Of a DNA stretch of 64,000 bases, positions 54,916-63,981 are shown in pieces. Origin of the DNA: Mycobacterium colombiense (GTDB lineage: Bacteria > Actinomycetota > Actinomycetes > Mycobacteriales > Mycobacteriaceae); NCBI RefSeq assembly GCF_001665835.1, contig NZ_LZSX01000039.1, positions 141,245-205,244 of the forward strand. The letters are read 5' to 3'. The notes under the pieces were generated by a model, which saw nothing but the letters and a program-made list of their open reading frames with translations, was not told the origin of the DNA and did no database searches. The position numbers and the translations under genes were made by a program. Each line of letters starts with the position of its first letter. Position 1 is the first letter of the stretch.

Positions 54916-55115
54916 AGCAGTTCAGCCTAATGCTCCCGCCCCCGGGCCGCCCTAACAGCCGGAAACCCCAGGTGGACGGACCGGGTGCGGGGGCGCCGTC
55001 ACCCGACGGCGGTGGCAGGCCGATGGTGCCGGCTCGCGCTAAGCTCGGGGGCTGAAAAGCCGTCATCCCCGGCCGAGGCCGCAGCAGCTTTCAAACCGGC
55101 CCCAGGAAGGTATCA

Positions 55116-56666
55116 GTGCAGGTCACCAGCGTCGGCCACGCCGGATTTCTGATCCAGACCCAAGCGGGCAGCATCCTTTGCGACCCATGGGTCAATCCCG
55201 CCTACTTCGCCTCGTGGTTCCCGTTCCCGGACAACAGCACGCTGGACTGGGACGACCTGGGTGACTGCGACTACCTGTATGTGTCGCACCTGCACAAGGA
55301 TCACTTCGACGCGAAGAATCTGGCCGAGCACGTCAACAAGGACGCGGTGGTGTTGCTGCCGGACTTCCCGGTGCCCGATCTGCGAAATGAGTTGGAGAAG
55401 CTGGGTTTTCACCGGTTCTTCGAGACCAGCAACTCGGTCAAGCACCGGATCAGCGGCCCCAAGGGCGACCTCGACGTCATGATCATCGCCTTGCGGGCAC
55501 CGGCCGACGGCCCGATCGGTGATTCGGCGCTGTTGGTTTCCGACGGCGCGACAACGGTTTTCAACATGAACGACGCACGGCCCGTGGACCTGGACGTGCT
55601 GGCGTCCGAGTTCGGGCACATCGACGTGCACATGCTGCAGTACTCGGGGGCCATCTGGTACCCGATGGTCTATGACATGCCGGACCGCGCCAAGGAGTCC
55701 TTCGGCGTCCAGAAGCGGCAACGCCAGATGGACCGCGCCCGCCAGTATCTCGCCCAGGTGGGCGCGACGTGGGTGGTCCCGTCCGCGGGCCCGCCCTGCT
55801 TCCTGGACCCGGAGCTGCGCGACCTCAACGACGACCACGCGGATCCGGCCAACATCTTCCCCGACCAGATGGTCTTCCTGGACCAGATGCGCAGGCACGG
55901 TAACGACGGCGGGCTGCTGATGATCCCCGGGTCGACCGCCGACTTCACCGGCTCCACCCTGAATTCGCTGACACATCCGCTGCCCACGGACGAGGTCGAG
56001 GCCATCTTCACCACGGGCAAGGCCGACTACATCGCCGAGTACGCCGAACGCATGGCACCGGTCGTCGCCGCGCAGCGGGCCAGCTGGGCGCCGGCCGCCG
56101 GGGAGCCGCTGCTGGAACCGCTGCGCGCCCTGTTCGAGCCGATCATGTCGCAAAGCGACGAGATCTGCGACGGGATCGGCTATCCCGTCGAGCTTGCGCT
56201 CGGACCGGAGACCGTGATCCTGGACTTCCCGAAACGGGCCGTGCGGGAACGGATTCCGGATGAGAAGGTTCGCTACGGGTTCGCGATTGCACCGGAGTTG
56301 GTCCGCACCGTGCTGCGTGACGGCGAGCCGGACTGGGTCAACACCATCTTCCTGTCGACCCGGTTCAGGGCCTGGCGAGTCGGCGGCTACAACGAGTACC
56401 TCTACACGTTCTTCAAGTGCCTGACCGACGAGCGGATCGCCTACGCCGACGGCTGGTTCGCCGAGACCCACGACGACTCGGCCTCGGTCACGCTGGACGG
56501 CTGGGAGATTCAGCGCCGCTGCCCGCACCTCAAGGCCGACCTGTCGAAATTCGGTGTGGTCGAGGGAAACACGTTGACCTGCAACCTGCATGGCTGGCAG
56601 TGGCGACTGGACGACGGGCGCTGCCTGACCGCGAAAGGGCACCAGCTGCGGAGTTCACGGGCGTGA
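55116..56666 (+). CDS. Metallo-beta-lactamase-fold / Rieske [2Fe-2S] fusion protein (Rv3818 ortholog)
   Basis: 516 residues from GTG 55116 with AGGAAGG ahead. N-terminal lactamase fold carries HxHxDH at residues 58-63 (VSHLHKDHFD), the di-metal site. The C-terminal Rieske domain has Cys469-x-His471 and Cys489-x2-His492 (RRCPHLKADL and CNLHGWQWRL), a complete 2Fe-2S site. The combination resembles CMP-sialic acid hydroxylase-like (UlaG/CMAH) proteins, suggesting an oxygenase on an amino-sugar or similar group. Biochemical role unknown. The stop overlaps the next start by 3 bases. Confidence 0.9.
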   Translation: MQVTSVGHAGFLIQTQAGSILCDPWVNPAYFASWFPFPDNSTLDWDDLGDCDYLYVSHLHKDHFDAKNLAEHVNKDAVVLLPDFPVPDLRNELEKLGFHRFFETSNSVKHRISGPKGDLDVMIIALRAPADGPIGDSALLVSDGATTVFNMNDARPVDLDVLASEFGHIDVHMLQYSGAIWYPMVYDMPDRAKESFGVQKRQRQMDRARQYLAQVGATWVVPSAGPPCFLDPELRDLNDDHADPANIFPDQMVFLDQMRRHGNDGGLLMIPGSTADFTGSTLNSLTHPLPTDEVEAIFTTGKADYIAEYAERMAPVVAAQRASWAPAAGEPLLEPLRALFEPIMSQSDEICDGIGYPVELALGPETVILDFPKRAVRERIPDEKVRYGFAIAPELVRTVLRDGEPDWVNTIFLSTRFRAWRVGGYNEYLYTFFKCLTDERIAYADGWFAETHDDSASVTLDGWEIQRRCPHLKADLSKFGVVEGNTLTCNLHGWQWRLDDGRCLTAKGHQLRSSRA

Positions 56667-56995
56667 ACGACTCCTACGATGATGGCCTGGTCCAGCTGGA
56701 CCGTGCGGCGATCACGTTGCGCCGCTACCACTTTCCTTCGGGCACGGCGAAGGTGATCACCCTCGATACGATCCGCGGGTACAAAACCGAAGACCTGGGG
56801 CTCTTCACCCACCGGTTTCGGATATGGGGCAGCTCGGACTTTCGCCGCTGGCTGCCGCTGGACATCAGCAGGCCCTTCAGGTCGAAGCTGATCACGCTGG
56901 ACGTGCCGGGCACGCGGCCCGCCCCCGCGTTCACGCCGGCGCGTCCCGACGAGTTCACCGCGCTGTTGGACGAGCTGCTCCCCCGGCGCGGCTAG
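56663..56995 (+). CDS. Small conserved protein, possible PH-like fold (Rv3819-like)
   Basis: 110 residues starting with GTG inside the previous stop (GTGA). The pattern of short strands (AITLRRYHFPSGTAKVITLDTIRGY, RIWGSSDFRRWLPLD, SKLITLDVPG) followed by a C-terminal helix (PDEFTALLDELL) resembles bacterial PH-like domains. No catalytic residues. Translational coupling suggests that it acts with the lactamase-fold/Rieske protein. It ends 10 bases before the convergent oxidoreductase. Confidence 0.7.
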   Translation: MNDSYDDGLVQLDRAAITLRRYHFPSGTAKVITLDTIRGYKTEDLGLFTHRFRIWGSSDFRRWLPLDISRPFRSKLITLDVPGTRPAPAFTPARPDEFTALLDELLPRRG

Positions 56996-57005
56996 GACGC
57001 GCGCT

Positions 57006-58568
57006 CTACCGGCCCCGGTCGGTGAGCGCTTGGCGCGCCGCGTTGTAGCCGGGGATGAAGGTGATCCCCGGGCCGCCGTGACAGCCCGCGCTGCCCAGAT
57101 ACAGGCCCTCGATCGGGATCGGCTGGCCGAGGAATCCCCGCGGGCCGGGCCGGTTGGGCCCGATCTGGTTGGCGTTCAACAGCCCATGGCAGTAGTCGCC
57201 GCCGGGCGCGCCGAACATCACGCCCATGTGCTTGGGCGTGAAGGTGGTGTGGCGGATGATGCTGCGTTCGAAATTCGGGGCGAGCCGGGTGATCTTGTCG
57301 ATCACCCGCTGGCCCATTTCGACCTTGGCCTGCCCGTAATCCACGTCGCCCTCGATCGGGAAGAACAGCGCGAACGCCGACGCGGCGTGCTTTCCCTTCG
57401 GCGCCAGGCCCGGGTCGTTCTGCGACGGGATCTGCAACACGACGGTCGGATCGGCCGGAACGATTCCGCGCCGCGCGTCCTCCCATTGCTGCTGGACTTC
57501 CTCCGGCGTGCAGAACAGGCCGATCGAGGCCTGCATGGCCGGCTCGTTGAGGGCCTCGTAGGGCGCGGCGAAGACGGGCGCCTCCTCGAGCGCGAAATGC
57601 ATCTGCAGGTAGCTGCCGCGGTGATCGATGCGCGCATAGCGTTCCCGGATGTCGGCGGGCAGCTCACCGTGTTCGATCATCTCGTTGAGCGTGACGTCCG
57701 GGGCGATGCCAGAGACCACGATCGGGGCGTTCAACGTCTCGCCCGCCTCGGTACGCACCCCGCTCACCCGTCCGTCGGCGACCAGGATCTCGGTCACCTT
57801 GGTGCGCAACCGGAGTTCGCCGCCACGGCTTTGCAGCACGTCGCACAGGTGCGAGGTCAGTGCGCCGATGCCACCGCGCAGCTTCTTCATCTGCATGGTG
57901 TCGCCGTCGGGCACGCCGAGGCCGAAGGCGAGCGCGGCGGCGCTGCCGGGCGTGGACGGCCCCCGGTAGAGCGTGTTGACGGCCAGCACGGTCATCGAGC
58001 CGCGGATCGCGCCGAACTTCTCGCGGTCCGGCAGGTAGCGGTCCAACACGTCGGTGACCGAGCCGAACAACATGTCGTCGATCGCCGAGCGCTCGAATTC
58101 GTTTGTCGCACAGGCATACATCTCGTCGATGCTCTTGGGTGGTGTGCCGGCTTCGAACCGGCCCAGCGCGCGGGTCGGCCCCTGACTCCAGGCCATCAGC
58201 CCCGCCATGCCGTTGACGGCGTCCGCGCCGTGCACCTCATTGAGATGGGTGAACAGCTTGATGGGGTCGCTGTACTGCACCAGCGGATCGTCGCCGACGC
58301 CGCGCACGGCCACCGACATCACGTCCAGGTCGATCGTCGGAATGGTGTCCAGGCCCAGCTCGTCGACCACCACCTGGGACGTCGGGAATTGCACCGAGCC
58401 GGCGATCTCGAACTGGTACCCGTCGAAGAGCTCGACGGTGGAGGCCATGCCGCCCGCGTAGAGCTTGGGATCCAGGCACACGGTCCGCAGCCCGGCCTTC
58501 TGCAGCAGCGCGGCCGCGGTCAGCCCGTTGTGGCCCGCGCCGATAACTATCGCGTCGTAATCAGTCAT
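57006..58568 (-). CDS. FAD-dependent oxidoreductase of the phytoene desaturase type (Rv3829c ortholog)
   Basis: 520 residues. N-terminal Rossmann motif AIVIGAGHNGLTAAALLQKAGL and a C-terminal FAD block GSAGCHGGPGITFIPGYNAA, as in CrtI/retinol-saturase-like flavoenzymes. Substrate unknown, probably a hydrophobic polyene or lipid. Start ATG 58568 with GGAGGG nearby; the longer frame upstream would run through the operator. A 26-bp palindrome matching one near the TetR gene lies 37-62 bases upstream, so TetR control is likely. Confidence 0.9.
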   Translation of the reverse strand: MTDYDAIVIGAGHNGLTAAALLQKAGLRTVCLDPKLYAGGMASTVELFDGYQFEIAGSVQFPTSQVVVDELGLDTIPTIDLDVMSVAVRGVGDDPLVQYSDPIKLFTHLNEVHGADAVNGMAGLMAWSQGPTRALGRFEAGTPPKSIDEMYACATNEFERSAIDDMLFGSVTDVLDRYLPDREKFGAIRGSMTVLAVNTLYRGPSTPGSAAALAFGLGVPDGDTMQMKKLRGGIGALTSHLCDVLQSRGGELRLRTKVTEILVADGRVSGVRTEAGETLNAPIVVSGIAPDVTLNEMIEHGELPADIRERYARIDHRGSYLQMHFALEEAPVFAAPYEALNEPAMQASIGLFCTPEEVQQQWEDARRGIVPADPTVVLQIPSQNDPGLAPKGKHAASAFALFFPIEGDVDYGQAKVEMGQRVIDKITRLAPNFERSIIRHTTFTPKHMGVMFGAPGGDYCHGLLNANQIGPNRPGPRGFLGQPIPIEGLYLGSAGCHGGPGITFIPGYNAARQALTDRGR

Positions 58569-58604
58569 GTCCTGCCCTCCGGAATGGAGGCTCGCACGAC
58601 GCCA

Positions 58605-58630
58605 AAGTTTTGTCAATTATGACGAAACTT
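58605..58630. promoter_or_regulatory. Candidate TetR operator, upstream of the oxidoreductase
   Basis: AAGTTTTGTCA-ATTA-TGACGAAACTT: inverted 11-bp arms with one mismatch and a 4-base spacer. It overlaps the TetR stop codon and lies upstream of the oxidoreductase start. A second site of the same design is at 59303-59328. Confidence 0.75.
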
Positions 58631-59264
58631 GGCGGGCGGTCGCCGTGACCCAGGTGTCGGTGATCCCCGCCCGCAGCGCCTCCAGCGCCGCGTGGCACAG
58701 CCGCGCGAGTTCGCCAAGCGACCGCTCGTCGCTGTCCATCCAAACCTCCATCGCGCCGAACACCGCGGCCGCAATGCATCTCGCGGTGACCGCTGTACGC
58801 ACCCGTCGGTCCGCCGTCGGATCCGCGGCGCCGTTGGCCCCGCGGCTGCGCCGTTGCAGCTGCGCGCCAATGGCATCGGCGAAGTCGGCCTGGACCTCCC
58901 GGATGTGGCGGACGATGCGGCCGGGGTCCAGCTCGTCTTGCCGCAGGGCGGCGATCTTGGTGACGGCGTCGACGTCATACGGGAACGAGAAGATGGCCGC
59001 CTGCACCGAGTCGATGATGGGTTCCTCGGCCGGCCTGGCATCCAGGGCGGAGCGAAACCAGTGCAGACCGGTGTAGTCGGCGAACAGCAGATCGTGCTTG
59101 GAGCTGAAGTGGCGGTAGAACGTCCGCAGCGACACCCCGGCGTCGGCGGCGATCTGCTCGGCCGACGTGTCCTCCACCCCTTGGGCCAGGAATCGCACCA
59201 GGGCGGCCTGCCGCAACGCTTCGCGAGTGCGCTCGCTGCGTGCCGTCTGCGCGGGCCTGACCAT
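58617..59264 (-). CDS. TetR-family transcriptional regulator (Rv3830c ortholog)
   Basis: 215 residues starting at ATG 59264 (MVRPAQTARSERTREALRQAAL). HTH at about residues 28-58: DTSAEQIAADAGVSLRTFYRHFSSKHDLLFADY. The C-terminal ligand domain is helical with a likely dimer interface near GAMEVWMDSDERSLGEL. Two identical-type palindromes flank it: one 39-64 bases ahead of its start and shared with the divergent membrane protein gene, one at its 3' end ahead of the oxidoreductase. This points to repression of all three genes. The inducer is unknown. Confidence 0.9.
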   Translation of the reverse strand: MVRPAQTARSERTREALRQAALVRFLAQGVEDTSAEQIAADAGVSLRTFYRHFSSKHDLLFADYTGLHWFRSALDARPAEEPIIDSVQAAIFSFPYDVDAVTKIAALRQDELDPGRIVRHIREVQADFADAIGAQLQRRSRGANGAADPTADRRVRTAVTARCIAAAVFGAMEVWMDSDERSLGELARLCHAALEALRAGITDTWVTATARQVSS

Positions 59265-59302
59265 GGGAAGAAGGTACCAAGCCGGCGGAGTTGCCATCGC
59301 GT

Positions 59303-59328
59303 TTGTTGTGTCAATATTGACAAAACTT
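59303..59328. promoter_or_regulatory. Candidate TetR operator in the divergent promoter region
   Basis: TTGTTGTGTCA-ATAT-TGACAAAACTT. The core TGTCAATATTGACA (59309-59322) is a perfect 14-bp palindrome, and the right arm is identical to the consensus AAGTTTTGTCA of the other site. It sits between the TetR gene and the DUF2834 gene. Confidence 0.8.
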
Positions 59329-59352
59329 TGCGGCGGGGGTGAGACTGCGCCC

Positions 59353-59838
59353 ATGGTCTCGCTACTCACTCACGCGGTACTCGGCCTGGCGGTCATCAGC
59401 TGGATCGTCACGGCCAACTCGAAGGTTTTCGCCCGGCCGGCCAACGGCCCGCTCTTCTCGCCGATGGAAGTCGTGTACTACGTCGTCGGCATCGCATCGG
59501 TCGCCCTCGGCTGGTATTTCAACATCACCTTCGTGCACCAGTACGCGCACGGATCCACCAACCCGCTCTGGGGCGAACACGGCAGCTGGGTCGAATACAT
59601 CAAGCTGATGTTCACCAACCCGGCCGCCAGCTCGGCCAGCCAGGACTACACGATCGCCAATGTTGTTCTGCTGCCGATCTTTACGATCGTGGACGGCTAC
59701 CGCCGCGGCCTGCGCCACCCGTGGCTGTACTTCGTGTCCAGCCTGTTCACCAGCTTCGCGTTCGCATTCGCGTTCTACTTCGCGACCATGGAACGCCAGC
59801 GCCGGCACGAACAGGACCGCGCGACGGTCGACGCCTAG
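59353..59838 (+). CDS. DUF2834-type membrane protein (Rv3831 ortholog)
   Basis: 161 residues with three to four membrane segments: LTHAVLGLAVISWIVTA, VVYYVVGIASVALGWYFNITFV, a weaker one near IANVVLLPIFTIVDGY and the last FVSSLFTSFAFAFAFYFATME. Function unknown. Start ATG 59353 lies 24 bases past the operator, so it should be controlled by the TetR protein. Its last 4 bases overlap the convergent methyltransferase gene. Confidence 0.82.
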   Translation: MVSLLTHAVLGLAVISWIVTANSKVFARPANGPLFSPMEVVYYVVGIASVALGWYFNITFVHQYAHGSTNPLWGEHGSWVEYIKLMFTNPAASSASQDYTIANVVLLPIFTIVDGYRRGLRHPWLYFVSSLFTSFAFAFAFYFATMERQRRHEQDRATVDA

Positions 59839-60407
59839 CCGACCGGTTTGGTAGTCCGCCACTTCTGCCGGCCACCCTTGACGTCGGTGTGGACGTCGCT
59901 GAATCCCGCGGCTCGAAGCCGGCCGGGCAACTCGCTCGGCGCGATCGGGTTGTAGGTGTCGGCGACGTGAATCAAACGGAACGCCCACGACGGAACGCCA
60001 TCGGTGCCGGCGAAGACGCCTCCGGGTTGTAGCACCCGGAACGCCTCGGCGAACAGGCGGTCCTGCAACTCGGGGCGCGGAACGTGGTGCAGCATCGTGA
60101 AGCACACCACCGAGGTGAAATGGTCTGCGGGCAATCCGGTCTCGCCGCCGTCGCCGTGGATGACGCGCGCCCGGTCGCCATAAAGGCGCTGCAGGCGATC
60201 GGCCATCGCGGAGTCCACTTCGACCGCGGTGAGCGACGCCGCGCGCTCGAGCAGTGCGCGCAGCGTCGCCCCGTACCCGGGGCCGATTTCCAAAGTGCGC
60301 GTGCCCAATTCGACGCCCCGCAGCGCCCAGGGCAACAGCTGATCGGCCACCGCCTTTTCCCAGCCCGCTGAGCTGCACCGGCGTCGGTGCAGGAGATTCA
60401 TCGCCAT
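59835..60407 (-). CDS. SAM-dependent methyltransferase (Rv3832c ortholog)
   Basis: 190 residues, class I methyltransferase. Motif I TRTLEIGPGYGATLRALL near residue 35, then AVEVDSAMADRL, GDGGETGLPADHFTSVVCFTMLHHV and a LQPGGVFAGTDG strand. Substrate unknown. Start at ATG 60407, with AAGGGG 6 bases upstream; the frame upstream adds eight unsupported residues. The 3' end overlaps the convergent gene by 4 bases. Confidence 0.88.
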   Translation of the reverse strand: MAMNLLHRRRCSSAGWEKAVADQLLPWALRGVELGTRTLEIGPGYGATLRALLERAASLTAVEVDSAMADRLQRLYGDRARVIHGDGGETGLPADHFTSVVCFTMLHHVPRPELQDRLFAEAFRVLQPGGVFAGTDGVPSWAFRLIHVADTYNPIAPSELPGRLRAAGFSDVHTDVKGGRQKWRTTKPVG

Positions 60408-60470
60408 CGTGATCCCCTTTCTGTCGGTCAACCCGAACGCTATGTGATCACCCGTGCTGCGGGCTTCCGA

Positions 60471-60476
60471 TATCCT
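60471..60476 (+). promoter_or_regulatory. Candidate leaderless -10 element for the AraC gene
   Basis: TATCCT is followed by 8 bases and the ATG at 60485. No ribosome site lies between. Confidence 0.45.
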
Positions 60477-60484
60477 GCCTGGAT

Positions 60485-61231
60485 ATGTCGGAATTCAGCC
60501 ACCACGGCCCGGCGACGTCGACGCAGACGTTGCCGCCGGGAGCGCAGATCGAACGGCACCGGCATGCCCTGCACCAGATCGTCTACCCGTCGTCGGGCGC
60601 GGTCTCGGTGACCACCCCGGCGGGCACGTGGATCACGCCGGCGAATCGTGCCATCTGGATACCGGCGGGTTGCTGGCACGAACACAAGTTCCACGGCACC
60701 ACGCAATTTCACGGCGTGGCGCTGGACCCCGGCCGCTATCACGGCCCCGCGGCGCCCGCCGTGCTGGCGGTCACTCCATTGATGCGCGAACTGATCATCG
60801 CGTGTTCGCAAACCGATGGCACCGACACCGACGAGCATCACCGGATGCTGGCCGTGCTGCACGATCAGTTACCGGCGACCAGCGTCGGAGAGCCGCTGTG
60901 GATCCCCACCCCCGTCGACAGCCGGCTGCGTCAAGCCTGCGCGTTGATCGCCGACAACCTGCGAGAGCCGTTGACGCTGCAGCAGATTGGCGACCGGGTC
61001 GGCGTCGGCCAGCGCACGCTGAGCCGCCTGTTCAGCGACGAGCTGGCCATGACGTTCCCGCAGTGGCGCACCCAGGTCCGGCTGCAACACGCCCTGGTGC
61101 TGCTCGCCGAACGGCGCGATGTCACCTCGGTGGCGGCCGAATGCGGTTGGGCCACACCGAGTGCCTTCATCGACAGCTACCGGCGAGCGTTCGGGCACAC
61201 TCCCGGCCAGCTGGCCGGTAAGGCGTTCTAG
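60485..61231 (+). CDS. AraC-family transcriptional regulator (Rv3833 ortholog)
   Basis: 248 residues. N-terminal cupin-type ligand domain (about 15-95, containing ERHRHALHQIVYPSSGAVSVTTPAGTWI and WHEHKFHG), and a C-terminal double HTH (about 145-245): LTLQQIGDRVGVGQRTLSRLFSDELAMTFPQWRTQVRLQ and VTSVAAECGWATPSAFIDSYRRAFGHTPG. Effector unknown. It is divergent from the methyltransferase with 77 bases between and may regulate it. The 3' end is 3 bases from the convergent serS stop. Confidence 0.92.
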   Translation: MSEFSHHGPATSTQTLPPGAQIERHRHALHQIVYPSSGAVSVTTPAGTWITPANRAIWIPAGCWHEHKFHGTTQFHGVALDPGRYHGPAAPAVLAVTPLMRELIIACSQTDGTDTDEHHRMLAVLHDQLPATSVGEPLWIPTPVDSRLRQACALIADNLREPLTLQQIGDRVGVGQRTLSRLFSDELAMTFPQWRTQVRLQHALVLLAERRDVTSVAAECGWATPSAFIDSYRRAFGHTPGQLAGKAF

Positions 61232-61234
61232 GCG

Positions 61235-62494
61235 CTAGCCGGTGGGCTCCAGCACTTCGGCGCCGACGAACGGCACCAGCGCCTCGGGCACCCGCACGCT
61301 GCCGTCGGGCTGCTGGTGGTTCTCCAGGATCGCCACCAGCCACCGCGTGGTGCCCAGCGTGCCGTTCAGCGTCGCGGCGGTCTGCGGTTTGCCGGCCTCG
61401 TCGCGATACCGGGTGGCCAGCCGGCGGGCCTGGAACGTGGTGCAGTTCGACGTCGACGTCAGCTCGCGATAGGCCCCCTGGGTGGGAACCCAAGCCTCAC
61501 AATCGAATTTGCGCGCGGCCGACGAGCCGAGATCGCCCGCGGCGACGTCGATCACCCGGTACGGCACCTCGATGCGGGCCAGCATCTCCCGTTGCCAACC
61601 CAGCAGCCGCTGGTGTTCCGCCTCGGCGTCGGCGGGTGTGCAGTAGACGAAGCCCTCGACCTTGTCGAACTGATGCACCCGGATGATGCCCCGGGTGTCC
61701 TTGCCGTAGCTGCCGGCCTCGCGGCGGAAGCATGACGACCATCCCGCGTATCGCAGCGGCCCGCCGGACAGGTCCAGGATCTCGTCGGAGTGATAGCCGG
61801 CCAGCGGCACCTCCGAGGTGCCCACCAGGTACAGGTCGTCGGCCTCCACCCGGTAGACCTCCTCGGTGTGCGCGCCCAGGAATCCGGTGCCGGCCATCAC
61901 CTCCGGGCGCACCAGCACCGGCGGAATCATCGGGATGAAGCCGTTCTCGACGGCCAGCCGCAACGCCAGCTGCAACAGGCCCAGCTGGAGCAGCGCACCC
62001 TTGCCGGTCAGGAAGTAGAACCGCGACCCGGACACCTTCGCCCCACGCTGCATGTCGATGAGCCCGAGCGATTCGCCGAGCTCCAGGTGGTCCTTCGGGT
62101 TGTCGATCGCCGCGGGCTCGCCGACCATGTCGAGGACGGCGAAGTCGTCCTCGCCACCGGCGGGCACCCCGTCGATGACAACGTTGGAGATGGCCATGTG
62201 CGCCGCGGTGAACGCCGTCGCCGCGTCGGCCTGGGCGATTTCGGCGGCCTTCACCTGCTCGGCCAGTTCCTTCGCGCGTGCCAGCTTGGCCGGGCGCTCC
62301 TCGGGGGACGCCGCCCCCACGCTCTTGCTGGCGGCCTTCTGCTCGGCCCGCAGGGAGTCGGCCGACGAAATCGCGGCCCGGCGGGCGGCGTCGGCGGTCA
62401 GCAGGGCGTCCACCAACGACGGGTCCTCGCCGCGACTGAGTTGGGAGCGGCGCACGACGTCGGGGTTTTCCCGGAGCTGCTTCAGGTCGATCAC
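61235..62494 (-). CDS. serS: Seryl-tRNA synthetase
   Basis: 419 residues, the same length as in M. tuberculosis. Charges tRNA-Ser. N-terminal coiled-coil tRNA-binding arm (about 25-105) and class II core with motif 2 in [17 protein letters not shown] and motif 3 [21 protein letters not shown] 62494 ([18 protein letters not shown]) was chosen over a longer open frame that adds non-conserved sequence. Ordinary housekeeping gene at the edge of the envelope region. Confidence 0.97.
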   Translation of the reverse strand: MIDLKQLRENPDVVRRSQLSRGEDPSLVDALLTADAARRAAISSADSLRAEQKAASKSVGAASPEERPAKLARAKELAEQVKAAEIAQADAATAFTAAHMAISNVVIDGVPAGGEDDFAVLDMVGEPAAIDNPKDHLELGESLGLIDMQRGAKVSGSRFYFLTGKGALLQLGLLQLALRLAVENGFIPMIPPVLVRPEVMAGTGFLGAHTEEVYRVEADDLYLVGTSEVPLAGYHSDEILDLSGGPLRYAGWSSCFRREAGSYGKDTRGIIRVHQFDKVEGFVYCTPADAEAEHQRLLGWQREMLARIEVPYRVIDVAAGDLGSSAARKFDCEAWVPTQGAYRELTSTSNCTTFQARRLATRYRDEAGKPQTAATLNGTLGTTRWLVAILENHQQPDGSVRVPEALVPFVGAEVLEPTG

Positions 62495-62606
62495 GGCCCT
62501 GAGACTACTTTCACCGGTTCCGGCCGGCTGGCGGAGCACCCGCCCCCGCTGACCGCAGGACTCACATCAGTAACTTTTGTCACGCGTCTCAGGTGCTGCT
62601 GTCAGA

Positions 62607-63981
62607 ATGGAGCGGATGTCGCACGCGCCCGAGAAGGAACTTTCGGAAGCCCGGGAAGGCCGGGTGGTCGAGTCGTCCGCCGCCTCGACCGATGAGTCGT
62701 CCGGCCAGCAGCCGTCCGCCTTCGGTTGGCCGCGCAGCCTGCAGGCCCGGGCGACCCGGCGCGCGCTGCTGCTGACCGCGCTCGGCGGACTGTTGATCGC
62801 CGGGCTGGTCACCGCGATCCCGGTCGGTGGTGCCGGGTCGGGGCGGTTCCTCGACAGCAGCCCGGTGCGTAGCACCGGCACCAAGAGCGACGCGGCCTTC
62901 AACCGCGCCTCCCCCGGCGAGTGCCTGATGTGGCCGGACACCACCCCGGAGTCGGCCAGGATCGTCAACTGCGGCGACGAGCACAAGTTCGAGGTCGCCG
63001 AATCCATTGACATGCGGACGTTCCCGGGCTCGGAGTACGGGCCCAACGCCGCACCCCCGACCCCCGCGCGCATTCAACAAATCACCCAGGAGCAGTGCGA
63101 GGCCGCCGTCCGCACTTACCTCGGCGCCAAGTTCGATCCGAACAGCCGGTTCACCGTCAGCCTGTTGTGGCCCGGTGACCGGGCCTGGCGCCAGTCCGGC
63201 GATCGCCGCATGCTGTGCGGCCTGCAGCTGCCCGGCATGAACAACCAGCAGCAGGCGTTCAAGGGCAAGGTCGCCGACGTCGACCAGTCCAAGGTGTGGC
63301 CGGCCGGCACGTGCCTGGGCATCGATCCGGCGACCAACCAGCCGACCGATGCGCCGGTCGACTGCGCGGCGCCGCACGCGATGGAGGTCACCGGCACGGT
63401 CAACCTTGCCGAGAAGTTCCCCGGCGCCCTGCCCGCCGAGCCCGACCAGGACGGCTTCATCAAGGACTCGTGCACCAAGATGACCGACGCGTACCTGGCG
63501 CCGGTCAAGCTGCGCACCACCACCCTGACGCTGATCTACCCGACGGTGCCGCTGGCCAGTTGGACCGCGGGCAGCCGTGAGGTGGCCTGCAGCATCGGCG
63601 CGACGCTGGGCAACGGCGGCTGGGCCACCCTGCTGAACAGCGCCAAGGGTCAGCTGCTGATCAACGGCCAGCCGCCGGTGGCGCCGCCCGACATTCCCGA
63701 AGAGCGGCTCACCATGCCGCCGATCCCCCTGCAGGCCCCGGCGCAGTCGCCGTCCAGCCAGTCCGGCTCGAGTGCCGGCACGGGCTCGGCCCCGGAGATC
63801 CCGCCCAACAACCAGCACCTGCCCGGACAGCAGCCGGCTCAGCAACCCCAGCAGGCACCCGCCCAGCAGGCGCCCGCCCAGCAGGCGCCCGCCCAGCAGG
63901 CACCGCCGCCGGCGGACAACGGGGCCCCGCCGGCCAATCCGGCACCCGAGGCGCCGGCGGCGCCGCCTGCGCCGCCACCCC
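62607..63981 (+). CDS. Membrane-anchored septum-formation-domain protein, 3' end cut by adapter (Rv3835 ortholog)
   Basis: About 458 residues present without a stop. Cytoplasmic N-terminus (about 55 residues), one membrane helix (RALLLTALGGLLIAGLVTAIPVG), then a periplasmic part with two units carrying paired cysteines (GECLMWPDTTPESARIVNCGDEHKFEV and a later GTCLGIDPATNQPTDAPVDCAAPHAMEV), as in the septum-formation domain family. The tail is Pro/Gln/Ala-rich with repeated AQQAP units from 15-bp repeats near 63850-63900. Reading continues into the adapter at 63982, so the true C-terminus is missing. Alternative ATG at 62616. Confidence 0.88.
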
